A DNA stretch of 64,000 nucleotides from Streptomyces antibioticus (GTDB taxonomy: Bacteria > Actinomycetota > Actinomycetes > Streptomycetales > Streptomycetaceae): contig NZ_CM007717.1 of NCBI RefSeq assembly GCF_002019855.1, forward strand, positions 5,257,798-5,321,797, in the 5' to 3' direction. Both the position numbers and the translations under genes were made by a program. Below, piece by piece: positions 23,947-32,560 of the stretch. Every line of letters begins with the position of its first letter. Within the stretch, counting starts at the first letter, position 1. The notes beneath the pieces were generated by a model that was not told where the DNA came from, made no database searches, and worked only from the letters and a program-made list of their open reading frames with translations.

Positions 23947-24801
23947 ATGGCGCGCCGGAAGGAACTGTCCGACGAACTCGACCCACAGGTACGGGAGTTC
24001 GTCGAGCTGCTGCGCGGGGTCGTGGACCGGGCCGGGCTGAACCCGCGGACGCTCGCCGACCGGACCGGCTACGGCCGGGCGTCCTGGGAGCGTTACCTCG
24101 ACGGCCGGCAGCTCGCCCCCAAGGGCGCGGTCGTCGCCCTCGCCGAGGCCGCCGGCACCCCCGCCGACCCACTGACCGCCGCCTGGGAACCGGCCGAACG
24201 CGCCTGGAGCCGCGCGGAGTTGCGGAACGCGGGGACACAGGACGCGCTGAGGATCGTAGGGCTGAAAAGGGCCGAGCCCGATGGCCCGCCCCGGCCGGGC
24301 GGCTCGGGCGGGGCGCGGCGGTGGGGCCTGTTCGTGGCCGGGGTCATGGGCGTGGTGATCGTCGTCGTGGGCGGGTTCCTGCTCACCGGCGACGGGGATC
24401 CGAAGCCGGTGTCCGACTCGGGCCGTACGCCGTCGCCGTCCGCGAGTTCCCCCACCGCGCCGCCCTCCGGGGTGCTGTGCGGCGGGGCGGCCTGCACCGG
24501 CCGGGACGCCGAGGAGATGGGGTGCAGCGGCGACCTCGTGACCACGGCCCGCAGCGCGACCGTCGGCACGGTCGTGGTCGAGGTCCGCTACAGCAGAACC
24601 TGCGGCGCGGCCTGGGGCCGCATCGTCCAGGCGGCGCCGGGAGACTCGGTGCGGGTGACCGTGGGGAAGACCCGGCACACCGCCCGCATCACCGCCGCCG
24701 ACGACACCATCGCCTACACCCCGATGATCGCCGTGCCGGACCCGGCCCGGGCAACGGCGTGCGCGTCGCTGGCTTCGGGGGAGACGGGGTGTACGGGGTA
24801 G
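23947..24801 (+). CDS. DUF2690 protein with N-terminal HTH-like domain
   Basis: 284 residues from ATG 23947 (GGAGGGGGGCC just upstream). Residues about 10-75 resemble a helix-turn-helix domain of the XRE kind (LRGVVDRAGLNPRTLADRTG then GRASWERYLDGRQLAPKGA). A membrane helix (about 120-142, GLFVAGVMGVVIVVVGGFLL) and a Ser/Pro linker lead to a C-terminal DUF2690 domain. That domain has conserved cysteines in LCGGAACTGRDAEEMGC and later YSRTCGAAWGR, probably outside the membrane. This looks like a membrane-anchored regulator with an external sensor; function unproven. A gene-poor repeat region follows. Confidence 0.8.
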   Translation: MARRKELSDELDPQVREFVELLRGVVDRAGLNPRTLADRTGYGRASWERYLDGRQLAPKGAVVALAEAAGTPADPLTAAWEPAERAWSRAELRNAGTQDALRIVGLKRAEPDGPPRPGGSGGARRWGLFVAGVMGVVIVVVGGFLLTGDGDPKPVSDSGRTPSPSASSPTAPPSGVLCGGAACTGRDAEEMGCSGDLVTTARSATVGTVVVEVRYSRTCGAAWGRIVQAAPGDSVRVTVGKTRHTARITAADDTIAYTPMIAVPDPARATACASLASGETGCTG

Positions 24802-25680
24802 GGGGGCGCGGGGCGGCCGTCGATCGGATGGACGGTGGCGGTGCGACGGCCGAACCGGATGAGGTGCGCGGCGGAGGTCGGCTCGACGGGCGCGCGGCGT
24901 TGGCCGGCCGGAGAGGCGGCGGCGGTGCGGCGGCCGGACGAGGCGCGTGGCGTCGGCTGGCCGGACGGGTGGTGGTGATGCGGCCGGCGGCTGGATGGGG
25001 TGCGTGGCGCTGCGCGGCCGGGCGAGGTGCGCGGCGGAGGTTGGCCCGACGGGGACAGGGGGCCGCGGCTGGACCGGGCGCGGACGGGGGTGTGGCGCCG
25101 GTCGGGTGGGGTGCGGGTCGGTCGGAGGGTGGTGGCGGTGCGACGGCCGGACTGGGCGCGCGGCGCAGGTCTGCCGGACGGGACGCACGGCGCCGGTCGG
25201 CGGGACGGGCGCGGGCGGAGTGCGTGGCGCTGAGCGGCCGGGCGAGGTGCGCGGCGTAGGTCTGCTCGGCGGAGTGCATGCATGGTGCCCGGCGGGCGGA
25301 CGGGGCGCACGCGCGGGTCGGCTGTCCAAGACGCGGGGCGCACGCGCGGGTCGGCCGCCCACGACGTGGGGTGCGCGTCGGCCGGATGGGTGGCTGAGGT
25401 GTGGCAGGGGGTGGAAAAAACCCGGTGGGGCGGGAATACCTTCGTCCGCGGCGGGCACGCGAACCGTACCCCCACGGGATCCGGCACGACCCGGTCCCCC
25501 GCCGCGGCGGTCGCACGGTTCCTCCTCTCCCGGACCGGCGGCCGTCGCGGCGCAAGCTCTCCCCCCGCCGGCGGCCGTCGCGGCGCAAGCTCTCCCCCCG
25601 CCGGCGGCTGCCGCGGCGCAAGAGGGGTCCACTCTGTGGGACGGGCCACACGGCCCCGGCCGTCCGGTGTCCGGCGGGCG
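24802..25680. repeat. Gene-free repeat-rich region between the DUF2690 gene and mdh
   Basis: About 880 bp, extremely G-rich on the + strand with degenerate repeats. GAGGTGCGCGGCGGAGGT-type segments occur near 24869, 25025 and 25246 (the last with TAGGT). GCGTGGCGCTG followed by CGGCCGGGCGAGGTGCGCGGC occurs near 25002 and again 220 bp later. GGTGGCGGTGCGACGGCCG occurs near 24834 and 25132. Long frames exist on both strands, but their products are Arg/Pro/Ala-rich low complexity with no domain and no ribosome-binding site, so I do not call a gene. The mdh promoter lies at its right edge. Confidence 0.6.
25535..25622 (+). repeat. 33-bp direct repeat, about 2.7 copies
   Basis: Units start at 25535, 25568 and 25601, each opening CCGGCGGC and containing GCGGCGCAAG; the first two are identical and the third has two changes early on. 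There are no spacers, so this is not a CRISPR array. It lies about 165 bp upstream of mdh. Confidence 0.85.
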
Positions 25681-25703
25681 CGATAGCCTGACCGCTGGTC
25701 GGG

Positions 25704-25721
25704 TCTCTTGATACCAAGAGA
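25704..25721. promoter_or_regulatory. Perfect palindrome upstream of mdh (candidate operator)
   Basis: TCTCTTG (25704-25710), four bases, CAAGAGA (25715-25721). It lies just downstream of a plausible -10 hexamer TAGCCT (25684-25689) and 65 bp before the mdh start, a position suited to repression. The half-site CTTGA-TCAAG type is typical of MarR-family operators, but the regulator is unknown. Confidence 0.55.
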
Positions 25722-25785
25722 TCGATCATTTGTACGTCCCGTCCGGGGCAGGGACGCCCCACCGAGCTGTCATACGGAGAACGCC

Positions 25786-26775
25786 ATGACCCGCACTCCC
25801 GTGAACGTCACCGTCACCGGCGCGGCCGGCCAGATCGGTTACGCCCTGCTCTTCCGCATCGCCTCCGGCCAGCTCCTCGGCGCGGACGTGCCGGTCAAGC
25901 TGCGCCTCCTGGAGATCACCCCGGCCCTCAAGGCCGCCGAGGGCACCGCGATGGAGCTGGACGACTGCGCGTTCCCGCTTCTCCAGGGCATCGACATCAG
26001 CGACGACCCGAACGTCGCCTTCGACGGCGCCAACGTCGCCCTCCTCGTCGGCGCCCGCCCCCGCACCAAGGGCATGGAGCGCGGTGACCTCCTGGAGGCC
26101 AACGGCGGCATCTTCAAGCCGCAGGGCAAGGCCATCAACGACCACGCCGCGGACGACATCAAGGTCCTGGTCGTCGGCAACCCGGCCAACACCAACGCCC
26201 TGATCGCCCAGGCCGCCGCCCCGGACGTACCGGCCGAGCGCTTCACCGCGATGACCCGCCTCGACCACAACCGCGCGCTGACCCAGCTCGCGAAGAAGAC
26301 GGGCTCCACGGTCGCCGACATCAAGCGTCTGACGATCTGGGGCAACCACTCCGCCACCCAGTACCCGGACATCTTCCACGCCACGGTCGGCGGCAAGAAC
26401 GCGGCCGAGGTCGTCAACGACGAGCAGTGGCTGGCCGACGAGTTCATCCCGACCGTCGCCAAGCGCGGCGCGGCGATCATCGAGGCCCGCGGCGCGTCCT
26501 CCGCCGCCTCCGCGGCCAACGCCGCCATCGACCACATCCACACCTGGGTCAACGGCACCGCCGACGGCGACTGGGCCTCCATGGGCATCCCGTCCGACGG
26601 TTCCTACGGCGTCCCGGAGGGCCTGATCTCCTCCTTCCCGGTCACCACCAAGGACGGCGTGTACGAGATCGTCCAGGGCCTGGACATCAACGAGTTCTCC
26701 CGCGCCCGTATCGACGCGTCGGTGAAGGAGCTGGAGGAGGAGCGCGAGGCGGTCCGCGCCCTCGGCCTCATCTGA
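25786..26775 (+). CDS. mdh: Malate dehydrogenase
   Basis: 329 residues from ATG 25786, the usual start and length for actinobacterial Mdh. The NAD-binding loop is TGAAGQIGYALLFRIASG. The substrate-binding arginines are in GARPRTKGMERGD, the Asp-Arg pair in TRLDHNRAL, and the catalytic histidine in WGNHSATQYPD. It oxidises malate to oxaloacetate in the TCA cycle. Monocistronic, with a candidate operator upstream and a hairpin starting 37 nt past the stop. Confidence 0.97.
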   Translation: MTRTPVNVTVTGAAGQIGYALLFRIASGQLLGADVPVKLRLLEITPALKAAEGTAMELDDCAFPLLQGIDISDDPNVAFDGANVALLVGARPRTKGMERGDLLEANGGIFKPQGKAINDHAADDIKVLVVGNPANTNALIAQAAAPDVPAERFTAMTRLDHNRALTQLAKKTGSTVADIKRLTIWGNHSATQYPDIFHATVGGKNAAEVVNDEQWLADEFIPTVAKRGAAIIEARGASSAASAANAAIDHIHTWVNGTADGDWASMGIPSDGSYGVPEGLISSFPVTTKDGVYEIVQGLDINEFSRARIDASVKELEEEREAVRALGLI

Positions 26776-26804
26776 TCCCGGTCAGATCCCGGTCAGATCC
26801 TGCC

Positions 26805-28289
26805 TCACCTCACGGGCCCCGCTCCGGTCTCCTCCGGGACGGGGCCCGTCGGCATGTCCCGCTCCGCACCCGGTGCCGGGTCCCGCAGTCCCGCCACCAC
26901 AACCACCGTCGCCGCCAGGACCACCGCGCCGACCGTGCGCAGCGCAGGCCCCATCCCGGTGCCGAGGCCGCCGTGACCGGCGAGGACCGTTCCGGCGACC
27001 GCCACGCCGAGGGCCGCGCCGATCTCCCGGGCCGAGGTGCCGAGCCCGGAGCCGAGGCCCGCCTGCCGTGACGGGAGGGCGGCGACCACGCCCAGGGTCA
27101 GCGCGGGCATCGACAGTCCCGTGCCCGCCGAGATGACCAGCAGCCAGCAGGCGTAGAGGGGGTACGGCGTGCCGGGCCCCGCGGTGGACGCGGCGAGCAG
27201 GCCGACGCCGATCAGGGCGAGGCCGGTGCCGATGACCGGACGCGGATGCGCCGACCAGCGGGCGGCCAGCTTCGGCACCAGGGCCATGCCGACGATCAGC
27301 GGGACGATCGCGACCCCGGTGAGGGCGGGCCCGTACCCCTTGACCTCTTGCAGGTACTGGGAGTTGACGAAGAACAGCGCGAACAGCCCGAAGAACCCGG
27401 TCGCCATGCCGAGCGTGGTCGCGCGCAGCCGGGGCGAGCGGAACACCCGCGGGTCGAACAGCGGGGCGGGGGAGCGCAGCGCGTGCCCGGTGAACAGGGC
27501 GATCAGCAGGGCGCCCGCCGCGAACGCCAGCAGGATGTCCGGCGAGGTCCAGCCGTGGCCCGGGCCCTCGATCACACCGAACAGGACGGCGACCAGCCCG
27601 GCCGTGAGCAGCAGCGTGCCCACCGGGTCGGGGCGGCCGCCCGGGGCGCGTGCGGTGCGCGGGGTGCTCACCAGTACGGCGAGCGCGAGCAGCGCCGCCA
27701 GCGGGACCATCGCGCCGAACAGGGCCCGCCAGCTCAGATACTGGCCGACCAGCCCGCCGCCCAGGTTCCCGGCCATGCCGCCGAGGCCGAGGGCGAGCGT
27801 CCAGGAGGCCAGGGCCTGGGCGCGGCGCTCCGGTCCCGCCAGATGGACCAGGATCGACAGGGTCGCCGGGGTGATCAGCGCCGCACCGGCGCCCGAGACG
27901 CCCCGCCCCGCGATGAGCGCCGCGGGCGAGGCCGCGAGGGCACTGGTCGCGGCGCCCGCGGCGAACAGGGCGAGCCCGGCGAGCAGGGCGCCCTTGCGGC
28001 CGTACCGGTCGCCGACCGCGCCCGCTGGGACGAGCAGGCCCGCGAAGACGATGACATAGGCGTCGACGGTCCACAGGACCTCGGCGGACGAGGGGTGCAG
28101 GGACGACGAACCCAGTTGCGGGATCAGCAGGTTGATCGCGGCGACCATGCTCTGGGCGACCAGGACGCAGGCGCACAGCGTGAGGAGCGTGGACCGTTTC
28201 AGGGCGTGCGGGGGCAAGGCTCCTCCTCGGGAGCTGGACGGCGTGGGAGGCCCGGACGGCGCTCGTGGGGGCCGGGCGGGCCGGTCCAC
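26805..28289 (-). CDS. MFS transporter, DHA2-like drug exporter
   Basis: 494 residues with about 14 membrane helices, as in the DHA2 (EmrB/QacA) branch. Signatures are GDRYGRKGALLAG between helices 2 and 3 (motif A) and a motif-C-like LGLGGMAGNLGGGLVGQYLSW. The GTG start at 28289 gives an Arg/Pro-rich cytoplasmic N-terminus of about 30 residues; a shorter start is possible. It is divergent from a LysR-type regulator with only 50 bp between them, the classic arrangement for a regulator and its target exporter. The substrate cannot be told from the sequence. Confidence 0.88.
   Translation of the reverse strand: MDRPARPPRAPSGPPTPSSSRGGALPPHALKRSTLLTLCACVLVAQSMVAAINLLIPQLGSSSLHPSSAEVLWTVDAYVIVFAGLLVPAGAVGDRYGRKGALLAGLALFAAGAATSALAASPAALIAGRGVSGAGAALITPATLSILVHLAGPERRAQALASWTLALGLGGMAGNLGGGLVGQYLSWRALFGAMVPLAALLALAVLVSTPRTARAPGGRPDPVGTLLLTAGLVAVLFGVIEGPGHGWTSPDILLAFAAGALLIALFTGHALRSPAPLFDPRVFRSPRLRATTLGMATGFFGLFALFFVNSQYLQEVKGYGPALTGVAIVPLIVGMALVPKLAARWSAHPRPVIGTGLALIGVGLLAASTAGPGTPYPLYACWLLVISAGTGLSMPALTLGVVAALPSRQAGLGSGLGTSAREIGAALGVAVAGTVLAGHGGLGTGMGPALRTVGAVVLAATVVVVAGLRDPAPGAERDMPTGPVPEETGAGPVR
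26812..26849 (+). terminator. mdh terminator embedded in the 3' end of the convergent MFS gene
   Basis: A 10-bp stem, ACGGGCCCCG (26812-26821) and CGGGGCCCGT (26840-26849), with further TCCGG/CCGGA pairing inside. It overlaps the last codons of the convergent MFS gene, which stops at 26805. Confidence 0.7.
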
Positions 28290-28339
28290 CGTAGGCTCGG
28301 CCCCGACCTGCTTTCCAGTGCAACCTTCGCAAGGGACGA

Positions 28340-29260
28340 ATGCGTATGACGCAATCCGCGGGACTGGACCTCAACCTGCTGGTCGCGCTGGACGTGCTCC
28401 TGGAGGAGCAGAGCGTGCAGGGCGCCGCCCGCCGGCTGCATCTGTCGGAGCCCGCGATGAGCCGCACCCTCGGCCGGATCCGGCGGGCGCTCGGGGACCC
28501 GGTACTGGTGCGGGCCGGGCGGCGGATGGTGCCGACGCCGCGCGCCCTCGCCGTACGCGCCGAGGTGAGCGCGGTCGTGGAGCGGGCCCGCGCCCTGTTC
28601 GCACCGGCCGCCGGCACCGACCTCGCCACGGCCGTCCGGACCTTCACGATCCTCGGCCACGACGCCCTGGCGGCCGCGCACGGCCCGGCCCTGCTGGCCC
28701 GCGCCGCCGCCGAGGCGCCCGGCGTCCGGCTGCGCTTCCTGGGCGAGAGCCACATCGACGCGCCGTTCCTGCGCGAGGGCACCGCCGATCTGGAGGTGGG
28801 CGTCATCGACACCACGGCGCCCGAGGTGCACCGCGAACAGCTCCACGAGGACCGCATGCTGGGCGTCGCACGGGCCGGACACCCGTTGCTGGAAGGCGAG
28901 TTGACGCCTCGTCGGTTCGCGGAGGAGGCCGGGCACCTGATCGTGTCCCGGCGCGGCCGGCTGCACGGCCCGGTCGACGCCGCGCTCGCCGAACTCGGCC
29001 TGCGGCGGCGGGTGGTGGCGAGCGTCGGTTCGCTGCCCGCGTCCTACTTCGTGCTCCGCGACACCGATCTGGTGGGCCTGAACACGGCCTGGGGCGTCCC
29101 GCTCGCGGAGAGCCTCGGCCTGGTCTCCTTCGCGATCCCGCTCCCCCTGCCGCCCCTCACCCTCGGCATGGCCTGGCACCCCCGCCACGACGCCGACCCG
29201 GCCCACGCCTGGCTCCGCGCCACGGTCCGCGACCTGATGTCCGGTAGCCGACCGGACTGA
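28340..29260 (+). CDS. LysR-family transcriptional regulator
   Basis: 306 residues from ATG 28340. The N-terminal winged helix (about 8-65) reads LDLNLLVALDVLLEEQSVQG then AARRLHLSEPAMSRTLGRIR, and the periplasmic-binding-like effector domain fills the rest (about 90-295). It is divergent from the MFS exporter, so the 50-bp gap probably holds its operator. The effector is unknown. Confidence 0.92.
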   Translation: MRMTQSAGLDLNLLVALDVLLEEQSVQGAARRLHLSEPAMSRTLGRIRRALGDPVLVRAGRRMVPTPRALAVRAEVSAVVERARALFAPAAGTDLATAVRTFTILGHDALAAAHGPALLARAAAEAPGVRLRFLGESHIDAPFLREGTADLEVGVIDTTAPEVHREQLHEDRMLGVARAGHPLLEGELTPRRFAEEAGHLIVSRRGRLHGPVDAALAELGLRRRVVASVGSLPASYFVLRDTDLVGLNTAWGVPLAESLGLVSFAIPLPLPPLTLGMAWHPRHDADPAHAWLRATVRDLMSGSRPD

Positions 29261-29466
29261 CGCGGCCCGCAGCTCGCGCCCGGCAGCCGCACCGGCGACC
29301 AGCCACCCGAAATGTTCCCCGATGCCCCCCTTTTCAGTGACGCATCACACATTCCACCCCTGATCACGCATGCGACCCGCGACCAGGGGCAGGTGCTCGC
29401 GGTCTCCGAGGGTGATCCACGGGTGACGCAGGGGGACTGCACAGGAACGGAAGGCGACAGCGAACC
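29261..29466. other. Intergenic region upstream of the betaine operon
   Basis: 206 bp. It contains a short AT-richer stretch near 29330-29372 (CAGTGACGCATCACACATTC and TGATCACGCATGCG) that could hold the operon promoter; no clear -35/-10 pair or palindrome was assigned. A GGAACGGAAGG ribosome-binding stretch precedes ATG 29467. Confidence 0.35.
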
Positions 29467-30987
29467 ATGGCCGACAGAACGGAACAGCAGGCACGCGGCA
29501 CCGTCCACGTGGGAGGCGAGTGGCGCACGGCCGTCTCCGGCGCCGTGCGGGAGATCCTCGACCCCGCCGACGGCCGCCCCTTCGCCGAGGTGGCCGAGGG
29601 CGACGAGCGGGACGCCGATCTGGCGGTCGCGGCCGCCCGCCGCGCCTTCGACGCCGGTGACTGGCCCCGCACCCCGGCCGCCGCCCGCGCCGCGCTGCTG
29701 CGCCGCGTCGCCGACCTCCTCGTCCGCGACCGGGAATCCCTCGGCCTGCGGGAGAGCCGGGACGCGGGCAAGACGGCCGCGGAGGGCCGGATCGACATCG
29801 ACTGTGTCGCCGACGCCTTCCGCTACTTCGCCGACCTGGTCGCCGCCGAGGCCCCGGGCCGGGTGGTGGACGCCGGCTCACCCGACGTCCACAGCGTCGT
29901 CGTCCATGAGCCCGTCGGGGTGTGCGCGCTGATCACCCCCTGGAACTACCCGCTGCTCCAGGCCAGTTGGAAGATCGCCCCGGCGCTCGCCGCCGGCAAC
30001 ACCTTCGTCGTGAAGCCGAGCGAGATCACCCCGCTGACGACCGTCGCCCTGATCGACCTGCTCGTGGAGGCCGGGCTGCCCGCCGGGGTCGCCAACGTCG
30101 TCACCGGCCCCGGCGCCACCGTCGGCGCCCGGCTCGCCGCCCACCCCGACGTGGACCTCGTCTCCTTCACCGGCGGTCTGGCCAGCGGCGTCAAGGTCGC
30201 CGAGGCCGCCGCGCCGACCGTCAAGAAGGTCGCCCTCGAACTCGGCGGCAAGAACCCCAACATCGTCTTCGCCGACGCCTGCGCGAGCCCCGAGGGCTTC
30301 GACACCGCCGTCGACCAGGCCCTCAACGCGGCCTTCATGCACAGCGGCCAGGTCTGCTCGGCGGGCTCCCGGCTGATCGTCGAGGAGTCCGTCCGGGACC
30401 GCTTCGTCACCGAACTGGCCCGCCGCGCCGCCCGGATCCGCCTCGGCCGCGGCACCGGGCAGGGCGTCGAGTGCGGCCCCCTCGTCTCCGCACAGCAGCG
30501 CGCCAAGGTCGAGTCGTACGTCGACTCCGCGCTCGCCGAGGGCGCCGTGCTGCGCACCGGCGGCCGCCGGCCCGACCCCGCCCCCGAGCGCCCCGCATCG
30601 GGTTACTTCTACGAGCCGACGGTCCTGGACCGCTGCCACCGCGAGATGCGGGTCGTCCGCGAGGAGGTCTTCGGACCCGTCCTCACCGTGGAGACCTTCC
30701 GCACCGAGGACGAGGCCGTGTTCCTCGCCAACGACACCGAGTACGGCCTCGCCGGGGCCGTCTGGACCACCGACGCCGGCCGCGCCCGCCGGGTCGCCGC
30801 CCGGCTGCGCCACGGCACCGTCTGGATCAACGACTTCCACCCCTACCTCCCGCAGGCGGAGTGGGGCGGCTTCGGAAAGAGCGGAGTGGGCCGCGAACTC
30901 GGCCCCGCCGGGCTCGCCGAGTACCGCGAGACCAAGCACGTCTACCAGAACCTCGCGCCGAAGCCGGTCCGCTGGTTCGCCGGCTGA
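29467..30987 (+). CDS. betB: Betaine-aldehyde dehydrogenase
   Basis: 506 residues, an NAD(P)-dependent aldehyde dehydrogenase. PWNYPLLQASWKIAPALAAG (cofactor site), the catalytic Glu in ALELGGKNPNIVF and the nucleophilic Cys in HSGQVCSAGSRL are present; EEVFGPVLTV and the C-terminal WGGFGKSGVGRELG are conserved. Placement beside a GMC choline-dehydrogenase-like gene and a quaternary-amine ABC importer points to oxidation of betaine aldehyde to glycine betaine, an osmoprotectant. First gene of a five-gene operon. Substrate is inferred from context; a related amino-aldehyde is possible. Confidence 0.88.
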   Translation: MADRTEQQARGTVHVGGEWRTAVSGAVREILDPADGRPFAEVAEGDERDADLAVAAARRAFDAGDWPRTPAAARAALLRRVADLLVRDRESLGLRESRDAGKTAAEGRIDIDCVADAFRYFADLVAAEAPGRVVDAGSPDVHSVVVHEPVGVCALITPWNYPLLQASWKIAPALAAGNTFVVKPSEITPLTTVALIDLLVEAGLPAGVANVVTGPGATVGARLAAHPDVDLVSFTGGLASGVKVAEAAAPTVKKVALELGGKNPNIVFADACASPEGFDTAVDQALNAAFMHSGQVCSAGSRLIVEESVRDRFVTELARRAARIRLGRGTGQGVECGPLVSAQQRAKVESYVDSALAEGAVLRTGGRRPDPAPERPASGYFYEPTVLDRCHREMRVVREEVFGPVLTVETFRTEDEAVFLANDTEYGLAGAVWTTDAGRARRVAARLRHGTVWINDFHPYLPQAEWGGFGKSGVGRELGPAGLAEYRETKHVYQNLAPKPVRWFAG

Positions 30988-31030
30988 CCCGCCCCCGCCC
31001 TTCCCCCTCGCACGCCCCTGGAGCACCCCC

Positions 31031-32560
31031 ATGTCCGAGCACACCCAGGTCTACGACTACGTCGTCATCGGCGGCGGCACCGCGGGCTCCGTCATCGCCT
31101 CCCGCCTCACCGAGAACCCCGACGTCACGGTCGCCGTCGTCGAGGGCGGCCCGAGCGACGTCGGCCGTGACGACGTCCTGACCCTGCGCCGCTGGATGGG
31201 CCTGCTCGGCGGCGAACTCGACTACGACTACCCCACCACCGAACAGCCCCGCGGCAACTCGCACATCCGGCACAGCCGCGCCCGTGTCCTGGGCGGCTGC
31301 TCCTCCCACAACACGCTCATCGCCTTCAAGCCGCTGCCCTCCGACTGGGCGGAGTGGGAGGCGGCCGGCGCCGAGGGCTGGGGCGCGGCGCTGATGGAGG
31401 CGTACTACGCGCGGCTGCTCAACAACGTCGTCCCCGTGGACGAGAAGGACCGCAACGCCATCGCCCGGGACTTCGTCGACGCGGCACAGAAGGCCCTCGG
31501 CGTCCCCCGGATCGAGGGCTTCAACCGCGCCCCCTTCACCGAGGGCGCCGGATTCTTCGACCTCGCCTACCACCCCGAGGACAACAAGCGCTCGTCCGCC
31601 TCGGTGGCCTACCTCCACCCGGTGATGGACGAACGCCCCAACCTGGCCCTCCTGTTGGAGACCTGGGCGTACAAGCTGGAGCTGGACGGCACGCGCGCCA
31701 CCGGTGTGCACGTCCGCCGCAAGGACGGCGAGGAGATCCTCGTACGGGCCCGGCGCGAGGTCGTGCTGTGCGCCGGCGCCGTCGACTCGCCCCGTCTGCT
31801 GCTGCACTCGGGCATCGGCCCCCGCGCCGACCTGGAGGCGCTCGGCATCCCGGTCGTCCACGACCTGCCCGGCGTCGGCGAGAACCTCCTCGACCATCCC
31901 GAGTCGGTGATCGTCTGGGAGACGGAAGGACCCATCCCGGAGAACTCCGCGATGGACAGCGACGCCGGTCTGTTCGTGCGCCGCGACCCCGGACAGCCGG
32001 GCCCCGACCTGATGTTCCACTTCTACCAGATCCCCTTCACCGACAACCCGGAGCGACTGGGCTACGAACGGCCCCCGTACGGCGTCTCGATGACCCCCAA
32101 CATCCCCAAGCCCCGCAGCCGCGGCCGTCTTTACCTGACCAGTGCCGACCCGGCCGTCAAACCCGCCCTGGACTTCCGCTACTTCACCGACGAGGACGAC
32201 TACGACGCCCGCACCCTCGTGGACGGCATCCGGATCGCCCGCGAGATAGCCCGCACCGAGCCGCTCGCCGGGTGGCTCAGACGCGAGGTGGCCCCGGGGC
32301 CGCACGTCACCGGCGACGAGGAGCTGAGCGAGTACGCCCGCCGCGTGGCGCACACCGTGTACCACCCGGCCGGCACCTGCCGCATGGGCGACGCTGCCGA
32401 CGAACTCGCCGTGGTCGACCCGGAGTTGCGGGTGCGCGGCCTGGACGGTCTGCGGATCGCCGACGCGTCCGTGTTCCCCACCATGACCGCCGTGAACCCG
32501 ATGATCGGGGTGCTCATGGTCGGGGAGAGGGCCGTCGACCTGATCGGGGGCGGTGCGTGA
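31031..32560 (+). CDS. betA: GMC oxidoreductase, choline dehydrogenase-like
   Basis: 509 residues, an FAD enzyme of the GMC family. The dinucleotide loop is YVVIGGGTAGSVIASRLTEN (13-32); GMC signatures are RARVLGGCSSHNTLI and GAVDSPRLLLHSGIG; the catalytic His is in VYHPAGTCRMG near 447; the C-terminal DASVFPTMTAVNPM block closes the FAD site. In this operon it most likely oxidises choline to betaine aldehyde, the substrate of the upstream enzyme. The TGA overlaps the ATG of the ABC ATPase gene by one base. Confidence 0.85.
   Translation: MSEHTQVYDYVVIGGGTAGSVIASRLTENPDVTVAVVEGGPSDVGRDDVLTLRRWMGLLGGELDYDYPTTEQPRGNSHIRHSRARVLGGCSSHNTLIAFKPLPSDWAEWEAAGAEGWGAALMEAYYARLLNNVVPVDEKDRNAIARDFVDAAQKALGVPRIEGFNRAPFTEGAGFFDLAYHPEDNKRSSASVAYLHPVMDERPNLALLLETWAYKLELDGTRATGVHVRRKDGEEILVRARREVVLCAGAVDSPRLLLHSGIGPRADLEALGIPVVHDLPGVGENLLDHPESVIVWETEGPIPENSAMDSDAGLFVRRDPGQPGPDLMFHFYQIPFTDNPERLGYERPPYGVSMTPNIPKPRSRGRLYLTSADPAVKPALDFRYFTDEDDYDARTLVDGIRIAREIARTEPLAGWLRREVAPGPHVTGDEELSEYARRVAHTVYHPAGTCRMGDAADELAVVDPELRVRGLDGLRIADASVFPTMTAVNPMIGVLMVGERAVDLIGGGA

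Noticed and set aside
25535..25622. Possible CRISPR array
   Set aside because: The 33-bp units are directly adjacent with no spacers, and no cas genes are present.
24689..25762. Long overlapping frames on both strands between the DUF2690 gene and mdh
   Set aside because: Low-complexity Arg/Pro/Ala products repeated in several frames, no start context and no domain; treated as repeat-rich non-coding DNA.
31354..32559. N-terminal extension of the ABC ATPase through the betA gene
   Set aside because: The upstream frame is the shadow of betA; the family start MSTAAETPVFSVDGLWKVFG lies at ATG 32560.
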